A stretch of DNA of 64,000 bases from positions 340,870-404,869 of the forward strand of contig JAHLKT010000002.1 in the NCBI GenBank assembly GCA_020444545.1. The letters are read 5' to 3'. Every line of letters starts with the position of its first letter. The first letter of the stretch is position 1. The notes under the pieces were generated by a model, which searched no databases, was not told the origin of the DNA, and saw only the letters and a list, made by a program, of their open reading frames with translations. Source of the DNA: Desulfarculaceae bacterium (lineage in GTDB: Bacteria > Desulfobacterota > Desulfarculia > Desulfarculales > Desulfarculaceae). This document shows positions 1-8,378 of this stretch, in pieces. A program made the position numbers and the translations under genes.

Positions 1-66
1 TAAGCGGGCATTTTCTATCTCCAAAACGCGAAGGTTGGAAATTCAACGTTGCGTGCCCTCCTATTA

Positions 67-82
67 AGCAAGCCGCGTGCCA
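67..82 (-). promoter_or_regulatory. Sigma-54 (-24/-12) promoter for an off-window gene
   Basis: Read on the minus strand the site is TGGCAC-GCGGC-TTGCT. It matches all 11 specified bases of the sigma-54 consensus TGGCACN5TTGCW and has the GG-N10-GC spacing. The promoter points left, so the controlled gene lies outside the window. Confidence 0.75.
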
Positions 83-172
83 TAGCGGCGGCACGGCTAT
101 ATTTGATAATCAATATTAACTGTAACGTGCTGCAATAACGCTGAAAAATAAAGGGAATCGCATCCGGGGTAC

Positions 173-193
173 TTGTGGGGAGAATTTTCACAA
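173..193. promoter_or_regulatory. Inverted repeat, possible activator site
   Basis: TTGTG and CACAA arms enclose an A/T-rich centre about 100 bp upstream of the sigma-54 promoter at 67-82. That is a normal distance for an enhancer-binding activator. The assignment rests on symmetry and position only. Confidence 0.35.
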
Positions 194-329
194 ACTCAAC
201 AAGGTTGCCCGAGCATGGTGCATAATCCCCCCTCTTGGGGAAAAATGCCCCATTAGCGATAGTTCAGACTTGACAGCCCCTTACGTTACCGTATGCAACA
301 AAATGGCTCTCCTACCGAATGGTAGGCGC

Positions 330-1097
330 CTAAACGGGAGGCAGCTCCAGGCCCCGGCCGCGCAGGGCCTCCAGGGAGCGGTCGTGGGTCAGGTCGTGCT
401 CCACCGGGGTTATGGTCACGTAGCCTTCCAGCAGGGCGGGGTAGTCGGTCTGGCCATCGCCCTCGGTGCCCATCTTCTCCCCGGCCTGCCAGTAGTAGGT
501 GTGGCCCCGGGGGTCCTCGCGGCGCAGAAAGCTCTCGCTGAGCCGGGCCTGGGACTGGCGGGTGAAGCGGATGCCTTTGATGCGCTGGGGGGCTAGGGCG
601 GGCACGTTCACGTTGAGCGAGACCCCGGGCGGCACCCCCAGGCCCTGCCACTCGCGCACCAGTAGGGCCCCCACCGAGGCGGCGTAGGAGAAGTCAAAGG
701 GCTCGTGGGTGGCCAGGGAGAGGCTCATGGCCGGCAGGCCCATGATGGCCCCCTCGGTGGCCGCGCTCACCGTGCCCGAGTAGAGCAGGTTCACCCCCAC
801 GTTGGCCCCCTGGTTGATGCCCGAGAGCACCATCTGGGGAGGCGCGGGCAACAGCTCGCACAGGGCCAGCTTCACGCAGTCGGCCGGGGTGCCGGTGACC
901 GCCCAGCCCTGCATCCCGCTCTCCGGAGTCAGGGGATGCACCCGGATGGGGTCGGCCAGGGTGATGGCGTGGCCCACGGCGGATTGCTCGGTCTCAGGGG
1001 CCACCACCCAAACCTCGTGCTCCGGGGCCAGGGCCGCGTACAGGGCCTTGATGCCCGGCGCGTAGGCCCCGTCGTCGTTGGTGATGAGCAGCCGCAT
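330..1097 (-). CDS. surE: 5'/3'-nucleotidase SurE
   Basis: This 255-residue protein is a SurE-family phosphatase, which removes phosphate from nucleoside monophosphates in the cytoplasm and is linked to stress survival. The metal-binding residues are visible: the D8-D9 pair in the N-terminal ITNDDG motif, S39 in the EQSAVGH stretch and N95 in SGINQGANVG. Length is normal for the family. A small hairpin (CCTACC-GAAT-GGTAGG) follows the stop on the minus strand and may weakly end transcription. The gene diverges from the GNAT gene, with about 120 bp between them. Confidence 0.95.
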   Translation of the reverse strand: MRLLITNDDGAYAPGIKALYAALAPEHEVWVVAPETEQSAVGHAITLADPIRVHPLTPESGMQGWAVTGTPADCVKLALCELLPAPPQMVLSGINQGANVGVNLLYSGTVSAATEGAIMGLPAMSLSLATHEPFDFSYAASVGALLVREWQGLGVPPGVSLNVNVPALAPQRIKGIRFTRQSQARLSESFLRREDPRGHTYYWQAGEKMGTEGDGQTDYPALLEGYVTITPVEHDLTHDRSLEALRGRGLELPPV

Positions 1098-1148
1098 AAC
1101 GCCGGGAAGTCTACCCCGGCGCGGGCGAGGGCGTCAAACGTCGCGGCG

Positions 1149-1177
1149 TTGACAGGCCGGTGCGCCGCTCCTAGAGT
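1149..1177 (+). promoter_or_regulatory. Sigma-70 promoter of the GNAT gene
   Basis: TTGACA and TAGAGT are separated by 17 bp and end 39 bp before the GNAT start codon. Confidence 0.55.
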
Positions 1178-1216
1178 TGAAGCCTTGTTGCCTGCCCCCA
1201 GCTCTGGAACAGAACC

Positions 1217-1705
1217 ATGCAAAAGACGGCAATGGAAATACGTCCCCTGAACGCTGACGGATATGAAGATGCCTGCGCCCTGGTGCGCCGGGTGTTTGCC
1301 GAACACGTGGCTCCGCTCTTTCCGCCCGAGGGGGTGGAGGAGTTTTTGAGCTACGTGACGCCAGAGGCCCTGACCACGCGGCGCGAAGAGGGCAACCTGC
1401 AATTGGCCGCCTGGCAGGGCGGGGACATGATCGCCTTTCTGGAGATGCGAACCGGGCCACACCTGGCCCTGCTGTTCGTGGACTCGGCCCGGCAGAGGGG
1501 CGGCGTGGGCCGTGGCCTGCTGGCCCGGGGCCTGGAGCTGTGGCCCGAGGCGGGATTCAGCCAAGTAACGGTCAACGCCTCGCCCAACGCGGTGGGGGCC
1601 TATGCCCGTCTGGGCTTCGCGCCCGACGGCGGGCTGCAAACCCACAACGGCATCACCTTCCAGGCCATGCGCCTGGAAATCGAACCAAACAAGGGTAATA
1701 CTTAG
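1217..1705 (+). CDS. GNAT-family N-acetyltransferase
   Basis: The 162-residue protein has the GNAT fold signature. A beta strand of the type ALLFVDSARQRGGVGRGLL carries the acetyl-CoA-binding Q/RxxGxG/A motif near residues 94-104, followed by a VTVNASPNAVGAYARLGF segment typical of the C-terminal half. It should transfer an acetyl group from acetyl-CoA to an amine. The substrate (small molecule or protein) cannot be told from sequence, and the neighbours do not help. A good sigma-70 promoter precedes it and the gene is monocistronic or read into the htrA gene 51 bp downstream. Confidence 0.85.
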   Translation: MQKTAMEIRPLNADGYEDACALVRRVFAEHVAPLFPPEGVEEFLSYVTPEALTTRREEGNLQLAAWQGGDMIAFLEMRTGPHLALLFVDSARQRGGVGRGLLARGLELWPEAGFSQVTVNASPNAVGAYARLGFAPDGGLQTHNGITFQAMRLEIEPNKGNT

Positions 1706-1756
1706 GTAGTGGCGGCCAGGGGTTGGCCGTTTGGGTTCACTTGCCCGGGATAGACC

Positions 1757-3136
1757 ATGAGCCGTTTGTCGCCCAGACCAGCCATATTCATCTTCCCGTT
1801 GCTCATTGCCCTGCTGCTGGCCTCCCCGGCCGCGCCGGGGGCCAGCGAGCGCCGCACCAGCCCGGTGGTGGAGGTGGTCAAGGCGGCCGGGCCCGCGGTG
1901 GTCAACATCTCCTCCACCGCCCGCCGTCAGGTGAGCCCTTTCCGCTCCGGCGACGACATGCTGGACCGCTTCTTTCAAGAGTTCTTTCGGCCCCTGGAGC
2001 GGGAGCAGACCAACCTGGGCTCCGGCTTTATCATCGACGGCAAAAAGGGCCTGATCGTCACCAACAGCCATGTGGTGGAAGGCGGCAGCGAAATCAAGGT
2101 GCAGCTGGCCGACCGCCGGGTGTTCAGCGCCAAGCTGGTGGGCGGCGATCCGTCCTCGGACCTGGCGGTGTTGCAGATAGATCCGGGCGGCAAGCCGCTG
2201 CCCCAGGTGAAGCTGGGCGACTCGCGCTCGCTGATGATCGGCGAGAGCCTGGTGGCCATCGGCAACCCCTTTGGCCTGCAGCACACCGTGACCACCGGGG
2301 TGGTCAGCGCCATCAACCGGCGGGTGCCCACCGGACCGGGCTCTTCCATGGGCGGCCTGATCCAGACCGACGCCAGCATCAACCCGGGCAACAGCGGCGG
2401 TCCACTCTTAAACCTGGACGGCGAGGTCATGGGCATCAACACCGCCATCTTCCAGCGGGCCCAGGGCATCGGCTTCGCCATCCCCGCCAACCGGGTGCGC
2501 CGGGTGGTCAACGACCTGCTTACCAAGGGCGAGGTCTTGCCTACCTGGCTGGGCCTGCAACTGCAGGACCTCACCCCCCGCCTGGCCGGTCACTTCGGCC
2601 TGGACTCGTCCTCGGGGGTGGTGGTGCTGGCCGTGGAGGCCCACAGCCCGGCCTCCGCCGCCGGCCTGGAGCGGGGCATGGTCATCCTGGCCCTGGACGA
2701 GGTGCCCCTGGAGGACACCGCCGACTACCAGGCCCGCTTGGGTGCGGTGGCCCCGGGCGACAAGGTGCGCCTGTGGTTCCTGGACCATGGCCGCCGCCAG
2801 ACCGCCACCCTGGTCGCCAAGGCCTATCCCCTGGAGCACTCGCCCGAGCTGGTGTGGCAGCGTTTGGGATTGGAGGCCGCGCCCATGGACCAGGCCACGG
2901 CCCGCCTCTACGGCGCGCGGCCGGGCGGCGCCCTGATGATCGCCAAGATCCGCCCCGGCTCCAAGGCCGAGCGGGCCCGCCTTAAGCCCGGCGACCTCCT
3001 CCTCCGGGTGGGGCGCGAGCCGGTGGAGGACGTGCGCGAGTTCCACTACCAGATGGTGCGCGCCAGGCATCAGCCCGAGGTGGCGATTCTGTTCCAGCGG
3101 GGCAGGGCCCGGCAGGTAATTACCTTCGGAAGATAG
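1757..3136 (+). CDS. htrA: HtrA/Deg-family periplasmic serine protease
   Basis: This 459-residue protein has an N-terminal hydrophobic export signal (about residues 8-28), a trypsin-like protease domain and two C-terminal PDZ domains (about 255-350 and 360-459). The catalytic triad is visible as H105 (NSHVVEGG), D135 (SSDLAVL) and S213 (NPGNSGGPL). HtrA proteases degrade or refold damaged envelope proteins. The first PDZ carries the LGLQLQ...GVVV carboxylate-binding region. The organisation matches DegP/DegQ. Nothing in the sequence shows its regulation, and no sensor kinase is adjacent. Confidence 0.93.
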   Translation: MSRLSPRPAIFIFPLLIALLLASPAAPGASERRTSPVVEVVKAAGPAVVNISSTARRQVSPFRSGDDMLDRFFQEFFRPLEREQTNLGSGFIIDGKKGLIVTNSHVVEGGSEIKVQLADRRVFSAKLVGGDPSSDLAVLQIDPGGKPLPQVKLGDSRSLMIGESLVAIGNPFGLQHTVTTGVVSAINRRVPTGPGSSMGGLIQTDASINPGNSGGPLLNLDGEVMGINTAIFQRAQGIGFAIPANRVRRVVNDLLTKGEVLPTWLGLQLQDLTPRLAGHFGLDSSSGVVVLAVEAHSPASAAGLERGMVILALDEVPLEDTADYQARLGAVAPGDKVRLWFLDHGRRQTATLVAKAYPLEHSPELVWQRLGLEAAPMDQATARLYGARPGGALMIAKIRPGSKAERARLKPGDLLLRVGREPVEDVREFHYQMVRARHQPEVAILFQRGRARQVITFGR

Positions 3137-3150
3137 CGGACAGGAAGCAT

Positions 3151-3387
3151 AAGAGGTTTGGAATAGGGGAGGGCGGGCGAGCCCTAAGGCAAATGGTTCG
3201 TTGAGGCCCCTGGCTACCTGCCGGCGAACGGCGGCTTGAGGGCGCCTCCCACCGAACGCCTGGTCGATGGCGGCGCGATCAAGCGGCCTCCTCTCCCCGC
3301 AGGAGCAGCGCTCCGCCGCCCGGTGGCGCGGCGACCGCCCATCCACCGGACGGCATCGACCTGCTTCCTGTTATTCCCCAACCTCTT
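3151..3387. repeat. Intergenic inverted-repeat element, copy A
   Basis: The left arm AAGAGGTTTGGAATAGGGGA is matched in reverse complement by TTATTCCCCAACCTCTT at the right end. The interior is GC-rich and non-coding. Similar arms recur at six other intergenic places in the window. Confidence 0.5.
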
Positions 3388-3455
3388 CTCATCTTCATCT
3401 TCTTTTTCTCCCCGCACCGCCTTTGTGTCTTTCCCCGTTTTGGCCCCTTCACGCC

Positions 3456-3484
3456 TTGCCAGGCCCTTGGACCGGGGTTATGCT
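3456..3484 (+). promoter_or_regulatory. Sigma-70 promoter of the fmdE-like operon
   Basis: TTGCCA and TATGCT are separated by 17 bp, 44 bp before the start codon of the FmdE-like gene. Confidence 0.5.
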
Positions 3485-3527
3485 TTTTGCTGTAATCAAC
3501 CCCCGAAAACCCACGAGGTGATACGCC

Positions 3528-4079
3528 ATGGATTTGGGACCTCTTCCTGACGACTTGAAACCGGTGGTGGCTTTTCACGGCCATCTCTGCCCCGGACTTT
3601 TGATCGGCTACCGCGCGGCCAAGGCTGCGGCGGAGAGCCTGGGCCTGGGCCCGGCCGAGGACGAGGAGCTGGTGACCATCGCGGAGAACAACTCTTGCAG
3701 CGTGGACGCCTTTCAGCAGATGCTCTCCACCACCTTTGGCAAGGGCAACCTGATTTGGCGCGATTACGGCAAGCAGGCCTTCACGGTGATCGACCGGGGC
3801 CGCAACAAAGCGGTGCGGGTGCGCTTCATCGGCGACGGGCTCAAGAAGACCCAGCCCGAGGGCGGGATGGACCGCGAGGCCTTTGCCCGGGAGCTGCTCA
3901 CCCGGCCCCAGGACGAGGTGGTGGCCGTGGAGGAGGTGGCCGTTGAGCCGCCCCCCCATGCGCGCATCGAGCCTTCCATCCTCTGCGCCCGCTGCGGCGA
4001 GCCCACCCAGGCCAGCCGCACCGTGGAGCTGGCCGGCCAGACCTATTGCCGCCGCTGCGCCGCGGAGATCGCTCAGTGA
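3528..4079 (+). CDS. FmdE-family protein with C-terminal zinc ribbon
   Basis: The 183-residue protein matches the FmdE/Tungsten formylmethanofuran dehydrogenase subunit E family by its HGHLCPG motif (residues 17-23) and the NNSCSVDAFQ motif near residue 55. These Cys/His residues bind a metal in the family. A C-terminal CxxC...CxxC zinc ribbon (about residues 151-175) follows. In sulfate reducers such proteins are widespread outside methanogenesis, and their role is not settled; metal or molybdopterin handling has been proposed for relatives. The next gene overlaps its stop codon, so the two are translationally coupled. Confidence 0.85.
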   Translation: MDLGPLPDDLKPVVAFHGHLCPGLLIGYRAAKAAAESLGLGPAEDEELVTIAENNSCSVDAFQQMLSTTFGKGNLIWRDYGKQAFTVIDRGRNKAVRVRFIGDGLKKTQPEGGMDREAFARELLTRPQDEVVAVEEVAVEPPPHARIEPSILCARCGEPTQASRTVELAGQTYCRRCAAEIAQ

Positions 4080-4663
4080 GGGCTCTGGCCAAGCTGCTGT
4101 TCGAAGCGGGCATGCTCAAGAAGATGCGCCGCACCGGCTACCCTTTTCTGGGCAGCGGCGGCGAGTCCATCGCCGACCATTGCTTCCGGGCCGCGCTCAT
4201 CGGCTATCTGCTGGCCGTGGAGCTGGATGACGTGGACGAGGGCAAGGTGGCGCTCTTGTTGTTGCACCACGACCTGGCCGAGGCCCGCACCGGCGATCTG
4301 AACTACATGAACAAGCGCTACTGTACCGCGGACGAGGAAAAGGCCCTGGAGCACGCCACCCGCGAGCTGCCCGAGGCCCTGGCCGCGCGCATCAAGGAGC
4401 ACTGCCGCGAGTTCAACGCCGGCGAGAGCAAGGAGGCCCAGCTGGCCCACGACGCGGACCAGCTCGACCTGCTTATTGAGTTGAAAGAGCAGCAGGACCT
4501 GGGCAACCCCTACGCCAAGCACTGGATCCACTACGCCCTCAAGCGCCTGCAAACCGAAGCCGCCCGCGAGCTGGCCCACACCGTGCTCACCACCGACTGG
4601 ACCGACTGGTGGTTCGAGAAGCGCGACGACCTCTGGGTGCGCAACAACCACAACGGGGACTAG
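4076..4663 (+). CDS. HD-domain hydrolase (YfbR/HDDC2-like)
   Basis: A GTG start at 4076 overlapping the upstream TGA (GTGA) is preferred over the in-frame start at 4046, because GGAG sits a few bases before it. The protein (195 residues) carries the HD metal-binding pattern: H in ADHCFRAAL, HHD in LLHHDLAEAR, and a late D in AHDADQLDLL. This arrangement is typical of the YfbR/HDDC2 5'-deoxynucleotidase group, which dephosphorylates deoxynucleoside monophosphates. Coupling to the FmdE-like gene is notable but does not define the substrate. Confidence 0.82.
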   Translation: MRALAKLLFEAGMLKKMRRTGYPFLGSGGESIADHCFRAALIGYLLAVELDDVDEGKVALLLLHHDLAEARTGDLNYMNKRYCTADEEKALEHATRELPEALAARIKEHCREFNAGESKEAQLAHDADQLDLLIELKEQQDLGNPYAKHWIHYALKRLQTEAARELAHTVLTTDWTDWWFEKRDDLWVRNNHNGD

Positions 4664-4770
4664 CCCCGCTTGCCCGTCTTTCCCCTGCCCCGCGCAATGA
4701 GCTAAGATATATGGCCGAAAGCGGCGCCCCCGCGCCGCCCGGCCGTATAAACCCAAGGATGGGATGTTCT

Positions 4771-6762
4771 ATGCCTGAGTACCCCAGACTGTTCAGCCCC
4801 CTCAAGGTGGGCGGCCGCGAGCTGCCCAACCGGGTGATCATGCCCTCCATGGGCAGCAACCTGGCCGACAGCCAGGGTCGGGTGACTCCGGCCATGATCG
4901 CCTATTACCGCGCCCGCGCGGCGGGGGGGCCGGGCCTGCTGGTGGTGGAGGCGGCCTGCGTGCATCCCTCGGGCAAGGTGATCGACCGGAACTTCATGGC
5001 CCACGAGGACAGCCTTCTGGACGGCATGAGCGCCCTGGCCGAGGCCATCAAGGAGCAGGGGACCATTGCCATCCTCCAGCTCATCCACGGGGGGCGCAAC
5101 GCCCATCCCCGCCTGGTGGGCGAGGCCCTGGCCCCCAGCGCCCTGCGCGGCCCCACGGCCCACGCCACCCCCCGCGCCATGACCATCATCGAGATCGAGG
5201 CCATGGTGCAGGCCTTTGCCCGCACCGCCTGGCGGGCCATGGCCGCTGGTTTCGCCGGGGTGGAGGTGCACGCGGCCCACGAGTACCTGGTGCACGAGTT
5301 CCTCACGCCCTATGCCAACAAGCGCCAGGACGCCTATGGCGGCGACTTGCAGCGCCGGGCCCGCTTCGCCCTGGAGGTGGCCCGCGCGGTGCGCGGGGCC
5401 ATCGGGCCGGAAGGGCTCTTGTCCTTCCGCCTCTCGGGCGAGGACCACGTCAGCGGGGGCATGGGGCCGGCCGAAGCGGCCGCCACCGCCAAGATGCTTC
5501 AGGACGCGGGGGCTGACCTGATCTCGGTGACCGGCGGGGTGTATGAGACACCGCACATGGTGGTGCCGCCCATCCCCATGCCCGCGGGCACCCATCTTGA
5601 CGCGGCCCGCGAGGTGAAAAAAGCGGTGAGCATCCCGGTGGCCGGGGTGGGGCGCATCAACACCGCTTCTCAGGCCGAGGCCGCCTTGGAGGGCCTGGAC
5701 CTGGTGGCCGTGGGCCGCGCCTTCATTGCCGACCCCCAGTGGCTCAAGCGCGCGGCCGAGGGGGGCGAGACGCTCACCCGCCCCTGCATCGGCTGCAACC
5801 AGGGCTGCATCGACCGGGTGCTCTCCGGCGCCCCGCTCAGCTGCGTGGCCAATCCCTGGGCCGGGCTGGAGGAGCTTACCGAGTCCCTGGCCCCGACGCC
5901 GCTGCCGGCCACGGTGGCTGTGGTGGGGGCCGGTCTGGCCGGGCTGGAGGCGGCGCGCACCCTGGGCGAGCTGGGCCACAAGGTTACGCTGTTCGAGGCG
6001 GGCGAGGAAATCGGTGGCCAGGTGCGCCTGGCCTCCCTGCCGCCGGGCAAGGGCGAGTTCTTGGGCATGGTGCGCTTCTACCAGAACGCCCTGGCCAAGC
6101 TGCCCAACGTGGAGCTGCGCCTCAAGCAAAAGGCCACGGTAAAGACAGTCTGCGCGGTGCATCCCAACGCGGTGGTCATCGCCACCGGCTCCGACCCCAT
6201 GCTGCCCGACCTGCCCGGAGTGAGCGAGGCCCCGCTGGTCACCGCCCGCCAGGTGCTGGCCGGAGTGGCCGAGGTGGGCAAGCGGGTGGCTGTCCTTGGT
6301 GGCGGCAACCTGGGCTCCGAGGTGGCCCACTACCTGGCCGAGCGGGGCCATGAGGTGTGCATCATCGAGCTGGGCCTGGGCATCGGCAACGACCTGGGGC
6401 CCGCCCGCCGCTACTATCTGCGCCGCGAGCTGGGCAAGTACAAGGTGCGCCGCTACGTGCGGGCCAAGGTGCGCCGTCTGTTCAAGGACAAAGTGAGCTT
6501 CTTGCACACCCGGCCCGACGGCACCCGCGAGCTTACCTACGTGGAGCCCCTGGACACCTTCGTGGTGGCCATGGGGGCCAAGCCGGTGGAGCGCATCTTC
6601 CTGGCCCTGGAGCCCAAGGTGAGCGCCATCTTCCTGGCCGGCGACGCCCTGAGCCCGGCCGGCATGGGCCAGGCCACCAGCGAGGGAGCCCGGGTGGCCC
6701 TGGCCATCCATCAACTGGCCGTGGAGGGCAAGCTGGCCCCTCCCGCGGCCCCGACCTGCTGA
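4771..6762 (+). CDS. NADH:flavin oxidoreductase, 2,4-dienoyl-CoA/2-enoate reductase type
   Basis: The start at 4771 is chosen because AAGGATGGG lies just upstream. The 663-residue protein has an FMN-binding old-yellow-enzyme barrel (residues 1-360; HAAHEYLVHEFLTPYANKR active-site region), a [4Fe-4S] motif CxxC-x3-C-x11-C near residues 345-365 (CIGCNQGC), then FAD/NAD(P)-binding domains with GAGLAGLEAA and GGGNLGSEVA dinucleotide motifs. This is the architecture of 2,4-dienoyl-CoA reductase and 2-enoate reductase, which reduce conjugated C=C bonds. A role in unsaturated fatty acid or aromatic breakdown is plausible but not proven. Confidence 0.9.
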   Translation: MPEYPRLFSPLKVGGRELPNRVIMPSMGSNLADSQGRVTPAMIAYYRARAAGGPGLLVVEAACVHPSGKVIDRNFMAHEDSLLDGMSALAEAIKEQGTIAILQLIHGGRNAHPRLVGEALAPSALRGPTAHATPRAMTIIEIEAMVQAFARTAWRAMAAGFAGVEVHAAHEYLVHEFLTPYANKRQDAYGGDLQRRARFALEVARAVRGAIGPEGLLSFRLSGEDHVSGGMGPAEAAATAKMLQDAGADLISVTGGVYETPHMVVPPIPMPAGTHLDAAREVKKAVSIPVAGVGRINTASQAEAALEGLDLVAVGRAFIADPQWLKRAAEGGETLTRPCIGCNQGCIDRVLSGAPLSCVANPWAGLEELTESLAPTPLPATVAVVGAGLAGLEAARTLGELGHKVTLFEAGEEIGGQVRLASLPPGKGEFLGMVRFYQNALAKLPNVELRLKQKATVKTVCAVHPNAVVIATGSDPMLPDLPGVSEAPLVTARQVLAGVAEVGKRVAVLGGGNLGSEVAHYLAERGHEVCIIELGLGIGNDLGPARRYYLRRELGKYKVRRYVRAKVRRLFKDKVSFLHTRPDGTRELTYVEPLDTFVVAMGAKPVERIFLALEPKVSAIFLAGDALSPAGMGQATSEGARVALAIHQLAVEGKLAPPAAPTC

Positions 6763-6766
6763 GGCC

Positions 6767-7636
6767 TTGAGCGCCTCGGCCCGGCCCTGCCTGGCCCTGC
6801 ATTTGGGGGCCTTGGGCGACTTCGTGCTCTCCTGGCCCGCCCTGGGCCTGCTCAATGCTGAGCAGGGGCTAAACCTCTGGGGCCGTGCTGAGTGGGGCCG
6901 CCTGGTGCTGCCGCCCGAGAGGGTGCACGAACGCGAGGCGGCCCGCTTCGCCTCCCTTTTCGCCCCGCAAATGGACGACAAGCTGCACGAATGGCTCTCC
7001 GGTTTCGGCCGGGTGGTGGTGTTCGCCGCCTCGCCTCCGGCCGAGCTGCTGGCCAACCTCTGGGCCGCGGCGCCCGAGGTGTGGTCCATATCCACCCGCC
7101 CCGCGCCGGGCAACCAGCGCCACGCGGGCGACATGCAGGTGAGCCAGCTGCGCGCCCTGAACCTCGACAGCGAGGCCGCGCCCCTGGAGCCCCGCTTGAA
7201 TGAGCCGGTCGCGGACAGCGGGGCGATCCTGGCCCCGGGCTCCGGCGGCCAGGCCAAGCGCCTGAGCCCCGAGCTGTGCGCCCTGCTGGGGCGGCGGCTG
7301 GCCGATGAGCACGGCGAGATCACCCTGCTCCTGGGACCGGCCGAGGACGAGGCCTACGCCGGGGCCGTGCGGGACGCCTTGACGGAAGTGCCTCACCGCA
7401 TGGTGCAAAGCCCTTCCATGTCCGAGCTGGCCGCCCTGCTGGCCGGGGCCTCGCTCTATTTGGGCGCGGACTCGGGGGTGACCCATCTGGCCGCCGCCCT
7501 GGGCGCGCCCTGTTTGGCGGTGTTCTTTGCCTCCAGCCCTTTCATCTGGGCCCCGCGCGGTCCCCGGGTGCGCATCCTGGGCGCGGTGGAGGCCGCCCAC
7601 GCCAGCCTTTCCCCGCCGGACCCTCAGGTGTGCTAA
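6767..7636 (+). CDS. Glycosyltransferase family 9 (heptosyltransferase-like)
   Basis: The TTG start at 6767 follows the previous stop by 4 bases. The 289-residue protein begins LHLGALGDFVLSWPAL, the GALGD motif of GT9 enzymes, and has the C-terminal nucleotide-sugar site region YLGADSGVTHLAAALGAP with the conserved D-S-G-x-x-H. GT9 enzymes usually add heptose to the lipopolysaccharide core. It is shorter than typical heptosyltransferases (about 330-350 residues). It lies in a tight run with a phosphoesterase and a protein kinase. Confidence 0.85.
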   Translation: MSASARPCLALHLGALGDFVLSWPALGLLNAEQGLNLWGRAEWGRLVLPPERVHEREAARFASLFAPQMDDKLHEWLSGFGRVVVFAASPPAELLANLWAAAPEVWSISTRPAPGNQRHAGDMQVSQLRALNLDSEAAPLEPRLNEPVADSGAILAPGSGGQAKRLSPELCALLGRRLADEHGEITLLLGPAEDEAYAGAVRDALTEVPHRMVQSPSMSELAALLAGASLYLGADSGVTHLAAALGAPCLAVFFASSPFIWAPRGPRVRILGAVEAAHASLSPPDPQVC

Positions 7637-7646
7637 CGTAAATCTC

Positions 7647-8378
7647 ATGCGGCTTGCGGCTCTCAGCGACGTGCACGGCAACCTGGAGGCCTTTCGGTCG
7701 GTGCTAAACGACCTGGAAGGGCAGGGAGTGGAGCACACTGTGCTTCTGGGCGACCTGGTGGGGTATGGCCCGGACCCCGAGGCCTGCGTGGAGCTGGCCC
7801 GCGAGCTGGAGCTGCCCGCCGTCATGGGCAACCACGAGCTGGGACTGAGCGATCCCAAGACCATGGCCTGGTTCAACCCCACCGCCCGCCGCTCCCTGGA
7901 GCAGGTGGGGGCCATGCTCAGCCCGGAGTCCCTGGCCTGGCTGGGCGGCCTGCCTCTTTTCCTGGTCTATGGGCCTTGCCGCCTGGTGCACGGCGCGCCG
8001 CCCGCCTCGGCCACCAAGTATTACTTCGAGATGGGCAAGGCCGAGATCGTCAAGCGCATGAAGCGCATCGCCGAGCCCTGGTGCCTGGTGGGCCACACCC
8101 ACGAGCTGGACATGTGCCGCATCGACGGCAACGAGGTGACGCGCATCGGGCTGAAGGAAGGCCGCCATGATCTGGAGCCGGGCGCGCGCTATTTGATCAA
8201 CGCGGGCGCGGTGGGACAGCCCCGCGACGGCGACCCCCGCGCCAAGTACGTCATCGTGGACGACCAGGCCCGCGATATCGAGGTGCGCTGCGTGCCCTAC
8301 GACGTGGACACCACGGTGGACAAGATCCTGGCCAAGGGCCTGCCCGAGTTCAACGCCCGCCGTTTGCAAAATCCTTGA
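7647..8378 (+). CDS. Metallophosphoesterase (ICC/YfcE-like)
   Basis: The ATG at 7647, just past the preceding stop, is taken as the start; the reading frame opens earlier but that part overlaps the glycosyltransferase. The 243-residue protein has the full calcineurin-like motif series: DVHGN at residues 8-12, GDLVGYGPD, GNHE, HGAP and GHTH. These bind two metals and cleave phosphomono- or diesters. Its TGA overlaps the TTG start of the downstream Ser/Thr kinase, which suggests balanced synthesis of a phosphatase-like and a kinase protein. Confidence 0.88.
   Translation: MRLAALSDVHGNLEAFRSVLNDLEGQGVEHTVLLGDLVGYGPDPEACVELARELELPAVMGNHELGLSDPKTMAWFNPTARRSLEQVGAMLSPESLAWLGGLPLFLVYGPCRLVHGAPPASATKYYFEMGKAEIVKRMKRIAEPWCLVGHTHELDMCRIDGNEVTRIGLKEGRHDLEPGARYLINAGAVGQPRDGDPRAKYVIVDDQARDIEVRCVPYDVDTTVDKILAKGLPEFNARRLQNP

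Larger units (their letters stand above)
1..329. other. Intergenic region without a gene
   Basis: No coding region is supported here. The stretch is AT-richer than its surroundings. It holds a sigma-54 promoter at 67-82 on the minus strand, an inverted repeat at 173-193, and a small hairpin just past the surE stop. It is best read as the upstream control region of a minus-strand gene lying left of the window. Confidence 0.7.
3137..3527. other. Non-coding gap containing an inverted-repeat element
   Basis: No gene is supported. The first two-thirds is the element at 3151-3387. The remainder is a pyrimidine-rich stretch and a sigma-70 promoter for the fmdE-like gene. Confidence 0.6.

Noticed and set aside
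269-292. TTGACA and TATGCA as a + strand promoter
   Set aside because: No + strand gene follows until 1217, and the stretch overlaps the 3' side of surE.
4702-7323. A very long open frame on the minus strand opposite the old-yellow-enzyme reductase
   Set aside because: It mirrors GC-rich codon bias of the real + strand gene, has no recognisable domain and no ribosome site.
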